The position numbers and the translations under genes are program-made. DNA of 64,000 bases, from NCBI RefSeq assembly GCF_000006565.2, contig NC_031474.1:1302001-1366000 (forward strand), in the 5' to 3' direction. Below are positions 28,401-40,700 of this stretch, one piece after another (the stretch's first letter is position 1; every line of letters begins with the position of its first letter). This stretch comes from Toxoplasma gondii ME49 (Eukaryota; Apicomplexa; Conoidasida; Eucoccidiorida; Sarcocystidae). The notes under the pieces are model-generated. The model had not been told where the DNA came from. It ran no database searches and was given only the letters and a program-made list of their open reading frames with translations.

Positions 28401-28896
28401 GATTAACCTGAGTTATTTCACTCAGGTCATTCGAAGAGAGTCCTGGATTTCTGTGAGCCTACCGTATCGCAGCTGGGCTACGCTTCCTCGATGTGGACCA
28501 TTAGATGGCAATGCATTCCGAGCGCGAGGGAGCGAGTCACTGCGGGGGTCCTAGAGAGGTTTTCAGGTCCTCGACTCTCTTTTCACAAAGAGAATAAAGG
28601 TGTACGACGCGTTGCCTCGAGGGCGTCGTCACTCGCCGAGTTTCTGCACTGTCTTCTTCCAGTTCTCTTCTCTGTATGCGTTAGTGTCGCCTTTTTGCCA
28701 TTTTCTCTCGTTTCTGCGTCTTTCTCTCTGCAGACAGATTTGCTCTCTCTTGCCCGCCGAGCAGAAGACGCATGTGGAGGCAGCGTCAACTGAAGCAGCC
28801 GACGAGACGTCTCTCCGCTTTCGGAAGGCCGCCGCGATCTCGCTGGGCGCTTTAGCTCTCCTGCGACCCTCCCTTCGTTCAGACGACGTCTCCTGA
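5040..28896 (+). CDS. Giant helical-repeat-like protein, about 5,900 aa, function unknown
   Basis: Thirteen exons join in phase: 5040-6441, 7100-8897, 9222-10099, 10855-12306, 12663-17177, 17706-18016, 18577-22315, 22845-23854, 24253-24495, 24597-24706, 25073-26681 (25059 possible), 27644-28125, 28734-28896; 17,712 nt in total. The ATG follows CCTACA. Protein-like parts are Leu/Ala-rich amphipathic helices typical of ARM/HEAT-type solenoids, for example DAVIETLYLFAEKHLTLFLL (exon 1), CVHSLLANVLSESWELTKQL (exon 7) and DELLVCATGHLVSEDADLVV (exon 11). They are separated by Ser- and Glu/Arg-rich inserts and in-frame minisatellites. There is no signal peptide or catalytic motif. A scaffold nucleoporin of the Nup188/Nup205 type or another very large solenoid would fit the size and texture, but I could not recognise a family signature. 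Least certain junctions: the exon 7 donor (GTTTCT), the exon 8 donor (GTAGGC), exon 10-11, and the 3' end, because coding-like sequence continues downstream. Confidence 0.65.
5940..6068 (+). repeat. 27-bp minisatellite in exon 1 of the giant gene
   Basis: About five tandem copies of a 27-nt unit encode a nine-residue charged repeat GERGEAENR/GERGEAGNR. The unit is a multiple of three, so copy-number change would keep the frame. Variants include E to G and A to P substitutions. Confidence 0.8.
13556..13620 (+). repeat. 15-bp minisatellite (ASLSP) in exon 5 of the giant gene
   Basis: Four near-identical copies of the 15-nt unit GCCTCTCTGTCTCCG encode the pentapeptide ASLSP within the largest exon. 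The array is in frame. Confidence 0.85.
18115..18144. repeat. (TTTA)n microsatellite in intron 6 of the giant gene
   Basis: About seven uninterrupted TTTA units lie in the intron between 18016 and 18577. Confidence 0.9.
18397..18490. repeat. (TA)n array in intron 6 of the giant gene
   Basis: Imperfect TA dinucleotide array with TG and TTTA interruptions, ending about 85 bp upstream of the exon 7 acceptor (TTTTTAG at 18576). Confidence 0.9.
22411..22734. repeat. Compound (TA)n / (TACATA)n arrays in intron 7 of the giant gene
   Basis: At least three AT-rich arrays (about 22411-22448, 22529-22632 and 22676-22734) fill the intron between 22315 and 22845. The middle one is a TACATA-type hexamer array. 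Confidence 0.85.
28233..28262. other. 8-bp stem-loop in intron 12 of the giant gene
   Basis: ACCGGGCG (28233-28240) pairs perfectly with CGCCCGGT (28255-28262) around a 14-nt loop. A second perfect 7-bp hairpin, CCTGAGT/ACTCAGG, lies at 28407-28426 in the same intron. These could be parts of a structured RNA; no snoRNA box motifs or tRNA fold could be confirmed by eye. Confidence 0.4.
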
Positions 28897-28981
28897 AAGC
28901 GCGAAGACACCACAGAGGGCAGAAGAAGAGGCAAACGAGGCTCGCGCGTCTGTCTGAAGAAGTAGTGATTGATCGACGCAG

Positions 28982-30044
28982 ATTCAGGTGCAGCCGGCGC
29001 GAGGCGAGAGGTTCTCCCGCCGACGCCTGGCCTCAAGAAGGGGAGCACAGACGTTCCTAAAATCTTGCAAGGTTTGTGTGTGTCTGTCTGTGTCTGTGTG
29101 TGACAAGAAGCGTCGGGGTGTCTGGGAGAGCACGGCTCCTCCCGTTGCATCGGTTTTTCTCTGCTTTTTTCAAACGCCACTGAGTTCCCAGCGTTGTGCC
29201 TTTTCCGCGAGGTTGCGGGATCTGTTCCCTGCACAGGAAAAATCGCGTTGTGTCACGGAGCGGTTCCGTCGATGCCGAACGTTTGACTGCATGCGTCGAC
29301 GGCTTGCCAGCCCTGCAGGCCTCTCAGGTCGCTTGCGAGACCTACAGACAGAGGCGCGTCTCACTCCAGCACACCCGCAGCTCTCGGTCCTCATTTTTGA
29401 GATTTGTAAGGGAGCTTTAAAGCATGACAGACAAGTTCTCTGCCTGCATGCTTCGACTTCGGGGCAGACGAGACGCAGATGTCGAACGCAGCCTGGCTTC
29501 GCTGGAGAACGCCATCAGGTTCTGTCAGAAAACTCGCGCGTGCCTAGCGACGACACCAAGCGCGCCGCCAAGCGCGCCGTTCTTGTCAAGTTGAAGGCGC
29601 CTTTCAGTGCGCAGTTTGTCTATTTTCTCGGCCGCGCAGAAGATCCGTGCCTGAACGGATCTCTTGCGGGATCCGTGTGCGAGAAAGGCGTGAGTTCCAC
29701 GTTGTCAGTGTTGAGAAAATTCGCCGACCTCCCGCACCAGACTTCAGACTGTTGAGGCGGCTTCCGTCGCGCGCGTTTTCACCTGTTTGTTGACCGTCCT
29801 GGAAGAACTGCTTTCGCTCAGTGATCCATGCGCGCTGCGCGTCGAAAGTTGGTCAGACGCCTCAACACTCCCTCCATCGAATACGCGGAAAGCAGCTTTT
29901 TCTTACCTGCTGCTCTCGGAGCAGAGGCAGCCGCCGCAAACGGACGAGAGGCGCTCGACCCCTGCTTTTCAGGCGTTCTCTGGAAGGCAGAGTTTTTCCT
30001 GTTTTCCTCCTTCGGTTCTCCTTCAGAGATGTCACAGCACATAA
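28982..30044 (+). CDS. Probable further exons of the giant gene, or a separate small gene
   Basis: Two segments look protein-coding and join in phase 0. The first is 29237-29689, preceded by TTCCCTGCACAG and followed by GTGAGT; it encodes text such as LTPAHPQLSVLIFEICKGAL and FVYFLGRAEDPCLNG. The second starts at 29748 after ACTTCAG and encodes TVEAASVARVFTCLLTVLEE and onward to a stop at 30042-30044. A third possible exon is 28982-29071 (donor GTTTGT). The Leu-rich helical composition matches the giant protein, suggesting the true 3' end is here rather than at 28896. However, I could not find a convincing donor upstream of the 28894 stop. A separate gene starting at the in-frame ATG at 29291 is the alternative. 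Confidence 0.4.
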
Positions 30045-30053
30045 ATACCACAT

Positions 30054-30085
<32 letters not shown>

Positions 30086-31646
30086 TAGAGAGAGAGAGAG
30101 AGACATCTAGGTCGATGAGAAGATAAACCTGTGTAACAGAGAGAGACCGAGGTGTGTCGTGTGAGGTTTTCTTCGTGCTCCATCGTCACAGATTCTCTGC
30201 AGCGGCCAAAGGCTCTGTTAGACTCTCGCCAGGCCGTTCTCTGAAGGTCGAGACTTCTTTCTTTCCTTGCAAGTTCTCTGCAGCCGGTGCCACTGAATTC
30301 GAGAAACAATCTGCCTTTGAACTCCCCAAACGTACATCCTCCGTTCCCTTGACTTTTTTGCTCCAGAGAGATTGCACGAGGAGCATGTGGAGGTGACCAT
30401 TTGCAGAGAGAGACGAACGACATCCTTCACTTTGCTGGAATGTTGAGTTCTTTTTCCTCTGGGGAGAACGGAGACTCAGTGTCCAACGATTTAGAAGACA
30501 TGCCGCGGATCTCCGCCCTTTGTGTCTGCCAGTGCGTCAAGGGTATCACGGAGGATCGCAGACACCCTCATGTTTTGTGTTGTGTTGCAATACCGTTATT
30601 CATGGTTCTCCGTCTACACGAATTCTTAGCTTAAATAGATGCTGCGTTGAAACAGCCGATCTTGAATCGGTAAACGAAGACCTAGAAGATCGACATCCGT
30701 TGTCCACCTCGTCGTCCTAACACCCCGAAATTGAAAGCCTTTGTTTAGCGGATCCGAAAAATCTCGTTCTCTGTTTGCATATGGTATCGAGGACACTGAG
30801 CACCTTTACAAGTCTCGCCTGGGTGCACCGTGTCTTTCATTTCGTTGTGCGCTTCACACCTCGCCAAGGACATCCAAGCGCGACGCACGCGCGGCGAGCG
30901 TCGTTTGTAGATGTTCTTCTGCAGCACCTGCGCAAAAGTTCATTCTTCGGCCAGAAAATGCACCTCTTCCTTGCGCGGGAATTGGCTGACTGGGGTGGTT
31001 GCCGCCTGTGCACCCATGGTTTCCGTTTGTCTGCAGAGACGATCGTTTTGCATGAGTTGAGAAGTCGCCACTTTCGTGTCTCCATGTGTGTTGGTTCTCG
31101 CGGGACTCTCGGAGAATGTGTAAATGGAGTTACAGCTATTCAACGGCAGCTCAGTATCCAAAACGGTGGTGTCTGCATGTCGGTCCTCCCGGCTACCTTC
31201 CTTCCCCCCGACGTGAGACGAGCGTTGGCCCAAAGAAAGTTACTGCGCTTGCTCCCCCTCGTTGCTCAGTCGCCAGGAAACGAACCGGTCAAGGTGTCTC
31301 GACCTCCGTGTTGAAAGTTAAGTTTCTGAACTCCCGCGCTCGCTGCTTTCCTTGGAACTAGGAAGGCTTTTATCATCTCTCACGCGTGGTTGACGGCCAA
31401 GGGTCGACAGAAGTGGAAGCTCAACCGTGAAGGACTCTTCTTCCAACACACAAGCTGCTTTCTAACCGGCACAAAGTGGACCTCTGCGTTCCCCAAAGCG
31501 CGGCTGTCGCTGTCTGTAAGGGAGACACAACGAAGATATCTCCGGTGTGTTCACTTTTCGTTTTGTGTCACTGAAGGGGAGTTCTCCACTAACCGCACCA
31601 CGCGCTTCTCTCTGCTGAAGTTTCCACCTTTCACCACCCTTTCTTT
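30045..31646. other. Intergenic, no convincing gene
   Basis: A 179-codon frame at 30775-31314 (+) and several shorter ones on both strands lack clear domains and splice partners. A short (TA)n array occurs at 30059-30087. The interval probably contains 3' untranslated sequence of the upstream gene. Confidence 0.35.
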
Positions 31647-31898
31647 TCAGCCTCGCCCGCGGTCCATGCAACAAGCAACGAAGTTCTGTCGAACGGCGTC
31701 TCGCAGGACAGCCGGAAATACGGCGTCTTCTGCTTCATGAGGAAACGCGCCCTGTGGTGCCTCAAAAACGACTTCGTTCTTCGTGAGGCTTTCCACGGAG
31801 GGCACGGCGGCTTCTCTGTACGAGCCATCCAGGGTGTTGGGAAGGCTTTTCTCAAGTGCGAACGCCATCACGTAAAAGTTCTCTGTACAGCGAGCCAT
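31647..31898 (-). CDS. Short hypothetical protein or first exon (83 aa)
   Basis: Minus-strand frame beginning MARCTENFYVMAFALEKSL and ending FVACCMDRGRG. The ATG sits in CCCAAAATGG, an excellent apicomplexan start context, and the amino-acid composition is balanced rather than the Arg/Ser-rich pattern of antisense shadows. It is divergent from the NAC alpha gene 660 bp away. No family was recognised. It may be a complete small protein or the first exon of a longer minus-strand gene whose later exons I could not identify between 30050 and 31600. Confidence 0.35.
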   Translation of the reverse strand: MARCTENFYVMAFALEKSLPNTLDGSYREAAVPSVESLTKNEVVFEAPQGAFPHEAEDAVFPAVLRDAVRQNFVACCMDRGRG

Positions 31899-32558
31899 TT
31901 TGGGGAGACTCAATGGTCGGCAAGGCTATATAGGGAAGCAAAAGGGTGAAACGGTGGCGGGAGACACGCGGCGACTTTTCTTCCTGAATCTCCGGATCGA
32001 TCCCCCTTTTCTCTCCATTTTTTCTCCCGTTCTCCTGCCCTCTCCTTCTTTTTTCCACGTGCTCGCGCTAGGTGCCGCGGGCAGAAGAGGAAACGCTGAG
32101 GAAGAAATGTCCTCTCTGTCGTCGCTTCCGGCCTTTCGCGAGAGAGAGCAGCTGGCAGGGGCAGCGCGAAGGCGGAGGCGAGCAAGCTCTGGGGAGGAGC
32201 GCGTGTGAGTGTGTTGAGTATCTTTCGCGGATGATCGCCTTTTTCAGCGTCTAAATTTTTGTCAACAAACTTCCCGCAGCTTTCGCGCACTACTAGTCTG
32301 TCTTGGTTTGTGGCACACTGCTCTCCGCCCCCACCCTCCAACATCGAGGTCGCCGCGCGTACCCCACAAGCGCCGACCGCTTTCTTCCCTCGCGAAAAGC
32401 AGGCAGCTCGCGACTTTCTCTTTTCCCCAGAACTTCCTTTCTTCTTCGGGACTTCTCTTCAACATTTACGCCTCCCGTTTTGCCGATTCTCCGGCCAGGA
32501 ACTCCCCACTTGCTCACAAGCTCGTTTTCGCCGCGTCCTTCGCACTCTCTTCTCCAGA
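31899..32558. promoter_or_regulatory. 5' region of NAC alpha, shared with the short minus-strand frame
   Basis: The interval precedes the NAC alpha start codon. If the minus-strand frame at 31898 is real, this is a bidirectional promoter. It is pyrimidine-rich on the plus strand close to the NAC start, consistent with a 5' untranslated region. Confidence 0.4.
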
Positions 32559-34332
<1,774 letters not shown>

Positions 34333-36502
34333 GAAAAGAGGTCCAGCGACGCGAGTGGAGTGGAGCGTCGCGGAGTATTCGGCGAGGAGACAGTTGAGGA
34401 GGCCTGCGGCGAAGGCCGTCGGCGCGCGGGACGGGAGGCGCAGGGGAGGAGGCGAGATGGGGAATTCGCGACAGCAAAGTTTTGGACGCGTTCGATGGTC
34501 AGGCTGTGGGGTGGAGACGCGACACAGGGGGGGACCTGAGGCGCTGTGTGCAGTGGAGAGACAACGCCTGCGTCGTTTTGTTTTGCAGACTTTGAGGAAC
34601 TGCAGAAGTTTTTTGCCACGGTTGCCGAGGCGCGCGACGCTCCAGTCCGGTTCAGAGAGAGCAGAGACAGAGTAAATCGGTCAAAGCGAAGGGGAGAGTT
34701 GCTGAAAAACCAGGACGTTCCTGTGTAGCACACAGAGCGCAGAGATTTCCCCGGTCGTCTTTCGGTCGCGGCCGACGCGCGGCAGCGGCACAGAGAAGAG
34801 AAGCACAGGCTGTCGAGAGAAAAAAAGCAGCGAAGGCCTCTGGGGCGCCGCGGAACTGTCTAGAGCGTATCGAACGCACACAGGTGCATGCAGTTGAAAA
34901 CGAGTCGTTGCGGCGATTTGCACACAAAGGAAACTGCAGAGTCGAAATGTGGAGAGGGCAGCAGTCACACCAGGAAACATGCATGTCTCAGTCTCGACGG
35001 ATCTGCCTCTCCACATGTCCAGCGAAAACTCTGTGGAAAATGTTTCCCTTCACCTACATGTACGCATAGTAGATGTCCATCGATACACACACGCACATGC
35101 ACAAGTATGCAGATATATATATATATATATATACATATATATATGTTTATATATATATATGTATATGTCTGCATAGATGGATAGGGAGAACTACTTTAGT
35201 AGAGAGAGCTGGTCGTATCTACGCATTTCCGTTTAAACGTAGGAGCTCATTTTTTTGTGGCAGAAGTCCAGCTTCGTTTTTGCCTTTGCTGCTGTGAGGC
35301 TGTAGGGAGCAGAAGGTGATTCGCGGGAAGCTCTCCGCGCGAGACTCCTTTTTCTCCTTTTGCATTCGGACTTCAGAAAGAAAAGGCTTCGCAGAACTGG
35401 ACAGAGACGTCGCTGAGAAGTCGTTTTACCGGGAGGAACAGAGAAGAGGGGAGAAGGGCAAATTCCATTCTCGCGCGTATCCCGCGCTACACCCCGACCG
35501 CCACTCGGTGCACGCTGCGTTTTCCTGGCACAGCTACGTTCAAAAGTCGCTTGTTTCTGAATCGAGAGACGGGATGCCGAGGAGTTCCAGAAGAGCCGGA
35601 AGACTTCGGGCCACCGTCCACACTTTGAGCAGAATCGCAGAGGAGGTTTAACCGCAGAAAATGCACCGTCAAATGAGATCTCACGCACAGATTCAAGACA
35701 CTCGACAGGGGGAAGCGTACGTGATGAGACAGAAGGCGGTAGCGTGGAAGGGTGAGATGGACTGCACAGAACGCGTCTGCCAAATCAAAGAGAAAGTCTT
35801 GGCACATGGCCTACATGAGGAAGACTGTAGAGAAAAGAAACAAGAAGGGCGTTCCTTACTTCAGCAACGGCTTTTTGCGCTCTCAGGCCAACAGTGACTC
35901 ACGTATGGCACTGTTGCTGTTTCTAACTTCGCGCTCAATCGTCGAAAGGTCTTCTCTCGGTCTCTCTGGCGACGCTGTGTCCTCTTGTGCTGCTATTTTC
36001 TGATTTCTCTTGTCTATAAGTTGTGTCAAGCTAATTCTGAGGAGAGGACTCTTGCTTCGTATGGACCGATACTTTCAACGGTTCTCGTCTTTTTCTCAAC
36101 TCGTGTCTGTCTCGTCGATTGCGAAGCTGAAATTGGATCTTTCGTATTCTTTTATCTCGCATTCGCCTCTTCCACTTTCTGTTCTCCTGTCGCCGCGCAA
36201 GCTCCGAAAGCGACCCGACGAAGGAAGAAGAACCTGGAGAAAACGACTAGTGCGTTAAACGTCAAACGTCAATCTGCAAAGACAATTTCTCCACAATCTT
36301 GACAGTGGTACGCTGAGCAGAGAACTGCAGTTTCAGCGCAAATAAATAGAAAACACGCTCGCGGGGTTCAAAGAAAAACGGACAGCCGCTGCTTCTCGGA
36401 AAAGACTCAAAAGCAGACTGGCTGGGTCGGTGGAATCGGCTTATAGTCGGAGAGACGCCCCCCGCCCACTGACACGCCAATGAAGCACTCACATATACAC
36501 AT

Positions 36503-36544
<42 letters not shown>

Positions 36545-37464
36545 AAAGACATGCACGTAGAGATCGCAACACTAATCTTGACAGGCTCCCCGGACTGGAC
36601 GAGATGGAGAAAAGGACTGTCAGCGTCCTCTTGCGGGAGGGCAAAGATGAATTTTGAGACCACGGTCTGGACATGGAGAGACACGAAGAAGATCGTTCTC
36701 GCGACGGCCGGAAGAGAGGACGAGAACGGGAGACGCGAGGAGAAGAAGACGACTTCGGCCGACGGAGAAGAACCTCCAGGTCTCTTGACGTCGACAGGAA
36801 GCAGACCGCTTGAGCAGCAGAGGTGCAGAGGGAGTCTCCTAGGTCACTCCGCCCACGGAAGTCGAGGACGAGAATTTCCCCGGCGATTCACAGGCACCGT
36901 TGACGAGGAAAAAACGAGAAAGCGACACGACTTGGACGCGTTGCCTTGCATCCTTTGAACGACACACGGAGAAAAGAAAACTTTTGCATGCGTTTGTGCG
37001 CATGCCGAGCAATAAAGGTATGCGCATCCCCGGAGACAGTAGGAAACATCTCCTTCCGCATGCCTGAACGTATTTGAATCCACGTATGCGTACCAACATG
37101 GACTCATCTGCATTGACGTGGAACACAGATGCGCAACGACAGCTTGGATGTCCATGAAAAGACGAACTGATGCCTACAAACGCACAGAGTCGTATACTCC
37201 CCTTACGCGAGAGAGACGAGGCTGACGGTGCACCTGTGCGGTTTCAGAGACCGCGATGAACGCGGAGCTCCGAGAGAAACTTAGAAGCGTTCCTAGAAAA
37301 GAGACAGATCTACCTTTTAACGCTTGCCGCCTGCTAGCGCACAGACTCACACTGAGATGACACGATACCTAGTCACTCTAAAAAAAGCAAACGCCGTTCC
37401 CCTCCACAAACACATGCAAGAGAGACTCCACATAAACACAAGAACATACATATATCTATCTATC

Positions 37465-37495
<31 letters not shown>

Positions 37496-37776
37496 ATATA
37501 AACATATGTAAATATGAAGCGTAGATGTATGTGTATAAAAAACGTAGCATGTGCATGTGTCGCCGACTGTCGCTCTCTTCCTCTCTGTATATGGGCGACT
37601 CGCTCTCCTCCCGTTTTTTCTTGGGAGTATCTCCGCGTTCCCCTTGCTTTGGTGGGCGCGAGAGTTCGAACGGCGCGCAAGGCGGAAAGCAACGGATAGG
37701 TCTTCGAATCAGACGACGAAGATTTCCAGAGACGTTCTGAAACCTCGTGATCGCTCGGACACTGCGCGCGTCGCCG
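34333..37776. other. Convergent intergenic region with AT arrays, no clear gene
   Basis: About 3.4 kb between the stops of NAC alpha (+) and the kinase (-), so it should carry both 3' untranslated regions. The longest frame, 35233-35688 (-), has no recognisable motif. (TA)n arrays occur at about 35113-35168, 36486-36547 and 37445-37516. A motif resembling the Toxoplasma ribosomal-protein promoter element lies at 36436-36450. A small unspliced RNA gene cannot be excluded. Confidence 0.4.
36436..36450 (+). promoter_or_regulatory. TRP-1-like promoter motif TCGGCTTATAGTCGG
   Basis: Fourteen of fifteen bases match the element I recall as TRP-1 (TCGGCTTATATTCGG), reported in Toxoplasma ribosomal-protein promoters. 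No ribosomal-protein gene was found on either side. The consensus is quoted from memory. Confidence 0.35.
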
Positions 37777-40700
37777 TCAAGAAGAGGCCTCACTCGACGC
37801 TTTGAGCGATCCACAGAGAAGATCCCCAACCGGGACTGCTCTGCTCCACTGGGCATGCACCTCGGCCGCGAGCTGCGGTGCGCCTCGAGGTATGCGCGGA
37901 GTCTGTACTCGAGGACGGGGAGAGAGGAACTGAGGGGAAGATGGAGAACGGCGGGCAGTGCGGCGTAAGCGAAAGGTGACCAGCTCAAGAGAGAGGCAGA
38001 AGCGAAACGGTAGGAAGAACAGGAGCAGCCAGCAGAGCGAGGATACAAAGAAGGAGACGAGACAGAGAGCGTGGATCCCCTGAAAAAGAGACGTCAGCGA
38101 GAGGCGCGCTACAGCAACAGAGAGAGGTCTCCTCGTTGCGCTGTCCCCGCACATGCGAATTCGCCTTCTCCCGAAGACGCGTGGAACTGAATTTCCCCTC
38201 AGAAATCCGCAAACGGATCGCCTTCTGCTTTCTGAAAACAAGCAGAAATTCGAAAAAACTTCACGAAAAGTTGGCGGCAAGCCGAGAACCTTCAGTCCCC
38301 GAATCCCCACACGTGGACGCTTAAGCCAACAATCCCTGACACACGCGGAAAAAAGAAACATATCGATGGGGAGTTCTTCTCTTCTTTCTTGTCCTTTGTC
38401 TTCTCGCTGTTCACAGATGCATCGAGCGCGAGTCTTCCAGAACCAAAAAACAGAGTTGCAGATGCAGCAGAAGACACTCTCTCCAGAAAAACAACGCAAT
38501 CGAGACTCCCCAGACGCTACAAAACACCCTACACCCGCAAGCGAGAAGGCACCATCCAACTCTTTGAAATTCCAAAGCAAGGTCTGCGCCCCAGTTGTTC
38601 TCCACGTCCTCGCCACTGCTTCTTCCGCTTTCTGCGAAAGCTCGGCTCTCAGCGTACAAAGACTCTCCTCTTCAGACAATGTCACTTCCAGAGAGACGGT
38701 TCTTCTCACAACCTGGATCGACCGAGTGCGTCCAAACTCTCACTTGTTTCTCCTTTTTTCCTTCGATGAAAGGCATCAAGCCGAGGCCGTGCTCGACTTC
38801 CGGAATGAAGTGCCGCAGGGTTGGGGGGACGCTCGGCGCCCGGCGAATGCTGTCGAGAGTTTCCCAGTCGACCGTCCGGAAAAACGAGTGACTCTTCACC
38901 TCCTCTGCGCCGTGACGTCCAAGACGCTTCTCTGGGTCCGCCTAAAAGCAAGGCATTGAGGCGAAAAGATAAACACAGGAGGAAAAGAGAAGTGGAAAAC
39001 GAGGAGACGTCAAACCACTCGAGAAGGGGACGACAGGGAACGACGAGAAGAGAGGCGAACACGCCAAAGGGTGGAGAAAAAAATGAAAAATGGCGAAAAC
39101 GAACAGAAATCAAAGGCAGAAGTGCGAAAGAAGGAAATCGAAAGAGAAAAACGTAGAAGGACAAAGTGAGAAGAAAAGTGCAAGTCGATAAATGAGAAAA
39201 ACTGGAGAGCAAAGGCGTTGATTCGCACTTCGGGTGCTGGACATGACTCTAGCAAAAGGATCGGAAAAAAACGAAAAAAATCAATCTTCAAAGACATGAA
39301 CTTTTGACTTCCGCAAACGCCCACATTTAAAACGCACACACATGCCTGATCCAATCTCCTATCCTGCTTCCTCCAAAACACGAAACCTAGAGACACACAC
39401 ACATATACATGAATATATATATATATATGTATATAGATATAAATATATATATATATATATATGTATATAGATATAAATATATATATATATATGTATATAG
39501 ATATAAATATATATATATATATATACGTATAGATATATCTGTACATGGGTGTGTGTTTGCTTGTGTTGTTATGGATCGAAATGCAGTGCATGCAGTTCGT
39601 CGGAAATCGCCACTGTTTCCCACCTGAAGAAGACGAAGAATCAAGTCCTTCGCCTCATCCGGAACGCGTCGATCGCGAGGGAAGATGACAGTCGAGGGGC
39701 TGCTTTTCACGAGTTCGCAAATGGGTCGCGATCTGAAAAAAAGCAGAAACGTTCATCCTGGTGTTTCTCTCGCTACAGGTTCCGCGCCACCGGTGCGTTG
39801 AACAATTTCAGATAAAAACAGAGTAAAAAGAGACTGCCTCTGCGGTGTTTTTCTCCGCAAACCACTGTAAAAACACAAAGATGCAATCTATTTTCCTTCT
39901 CCGCGAGCGCACCGCCACGCGGCGCCCGGGCACAGACAAAACGAGTGGAATTTGCCAAAGGTCTCTTGACGCTCTCTAAACGCGTTTTCGTCACATTTTG
40001 AGAAGATACACATGCATCCACCCTGATGCGTACGCCTACGTAGCGTCACTCTCTGTTCTCTACTTTTATGCCTTTCTACTAGTGTCTATCTATCTCGACA
40101 GATCTCTCCGCCTACCTACGAGGTTCCTTCGAGAGACGCACAGAAACTCTTCTCTCCTTATATAAGTAGGTACACAGCCAGCTGCAACCATTGCGTCCGC
40201 TTCCAGATGTGTGTGAGCACTGTCACATGCAACTGTTGTCGCCCGGCTCCTCTCTCTCTCGTTTTCCAAGAAACACCGACAACGAGGTACACATCGCTGG
40301 CAGAAATACCGCTTCCTCCTTTCTAAAGGCGAATGCTTTCTCTTTCTTCCTCTCCATTTCCTCCTTTCTCTCCGTCTCTCCCTCTCTTTCTCTCATCTGT
40401 CTGTCTTTCTGTCCTCTGACTTCCATTCCCTCGACTTCCATCGTTGTCTCTTCTTCTCCGGACTCACCGTTCGTTTTCGTAGTCGTGGTAGCCGAAGGGG
40501 ACCGCGCTGCGAAGAACCGCAAGACAGCAGAGCCACTGACGCATGCCGCACATGCACCAGGCTGAGGGCGGTGAAGTGAGAGGCACCCGGCGAGACAGAA
40601 ACGCAAAAGCCTACCACTCTCTCTGTTTGTCTTTGTCTCCTTTGTGTCTCTCTCTTGTCGCTTCTCTCCCTTTTCTTCTTTCCTCGGTTTCTGGCTTGTT

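Noticed and set aside
30775..31314. Plus-strand frame beginning MHMVSRTLSTF, which at first suggested a nuclear copy of mitochondrial cytochrome b
   Set aside because: The downstream text has none of the cytochrome b core motifs and the DNA is GC-rich, unlike apicomplexan mitochondrial sequence.
35233..35688. Minus-strand frame of 151 codons in the NAC alpha/kinase gap
   Set aside because: No recognisable domain, no supporting splice sites and a poor start context.
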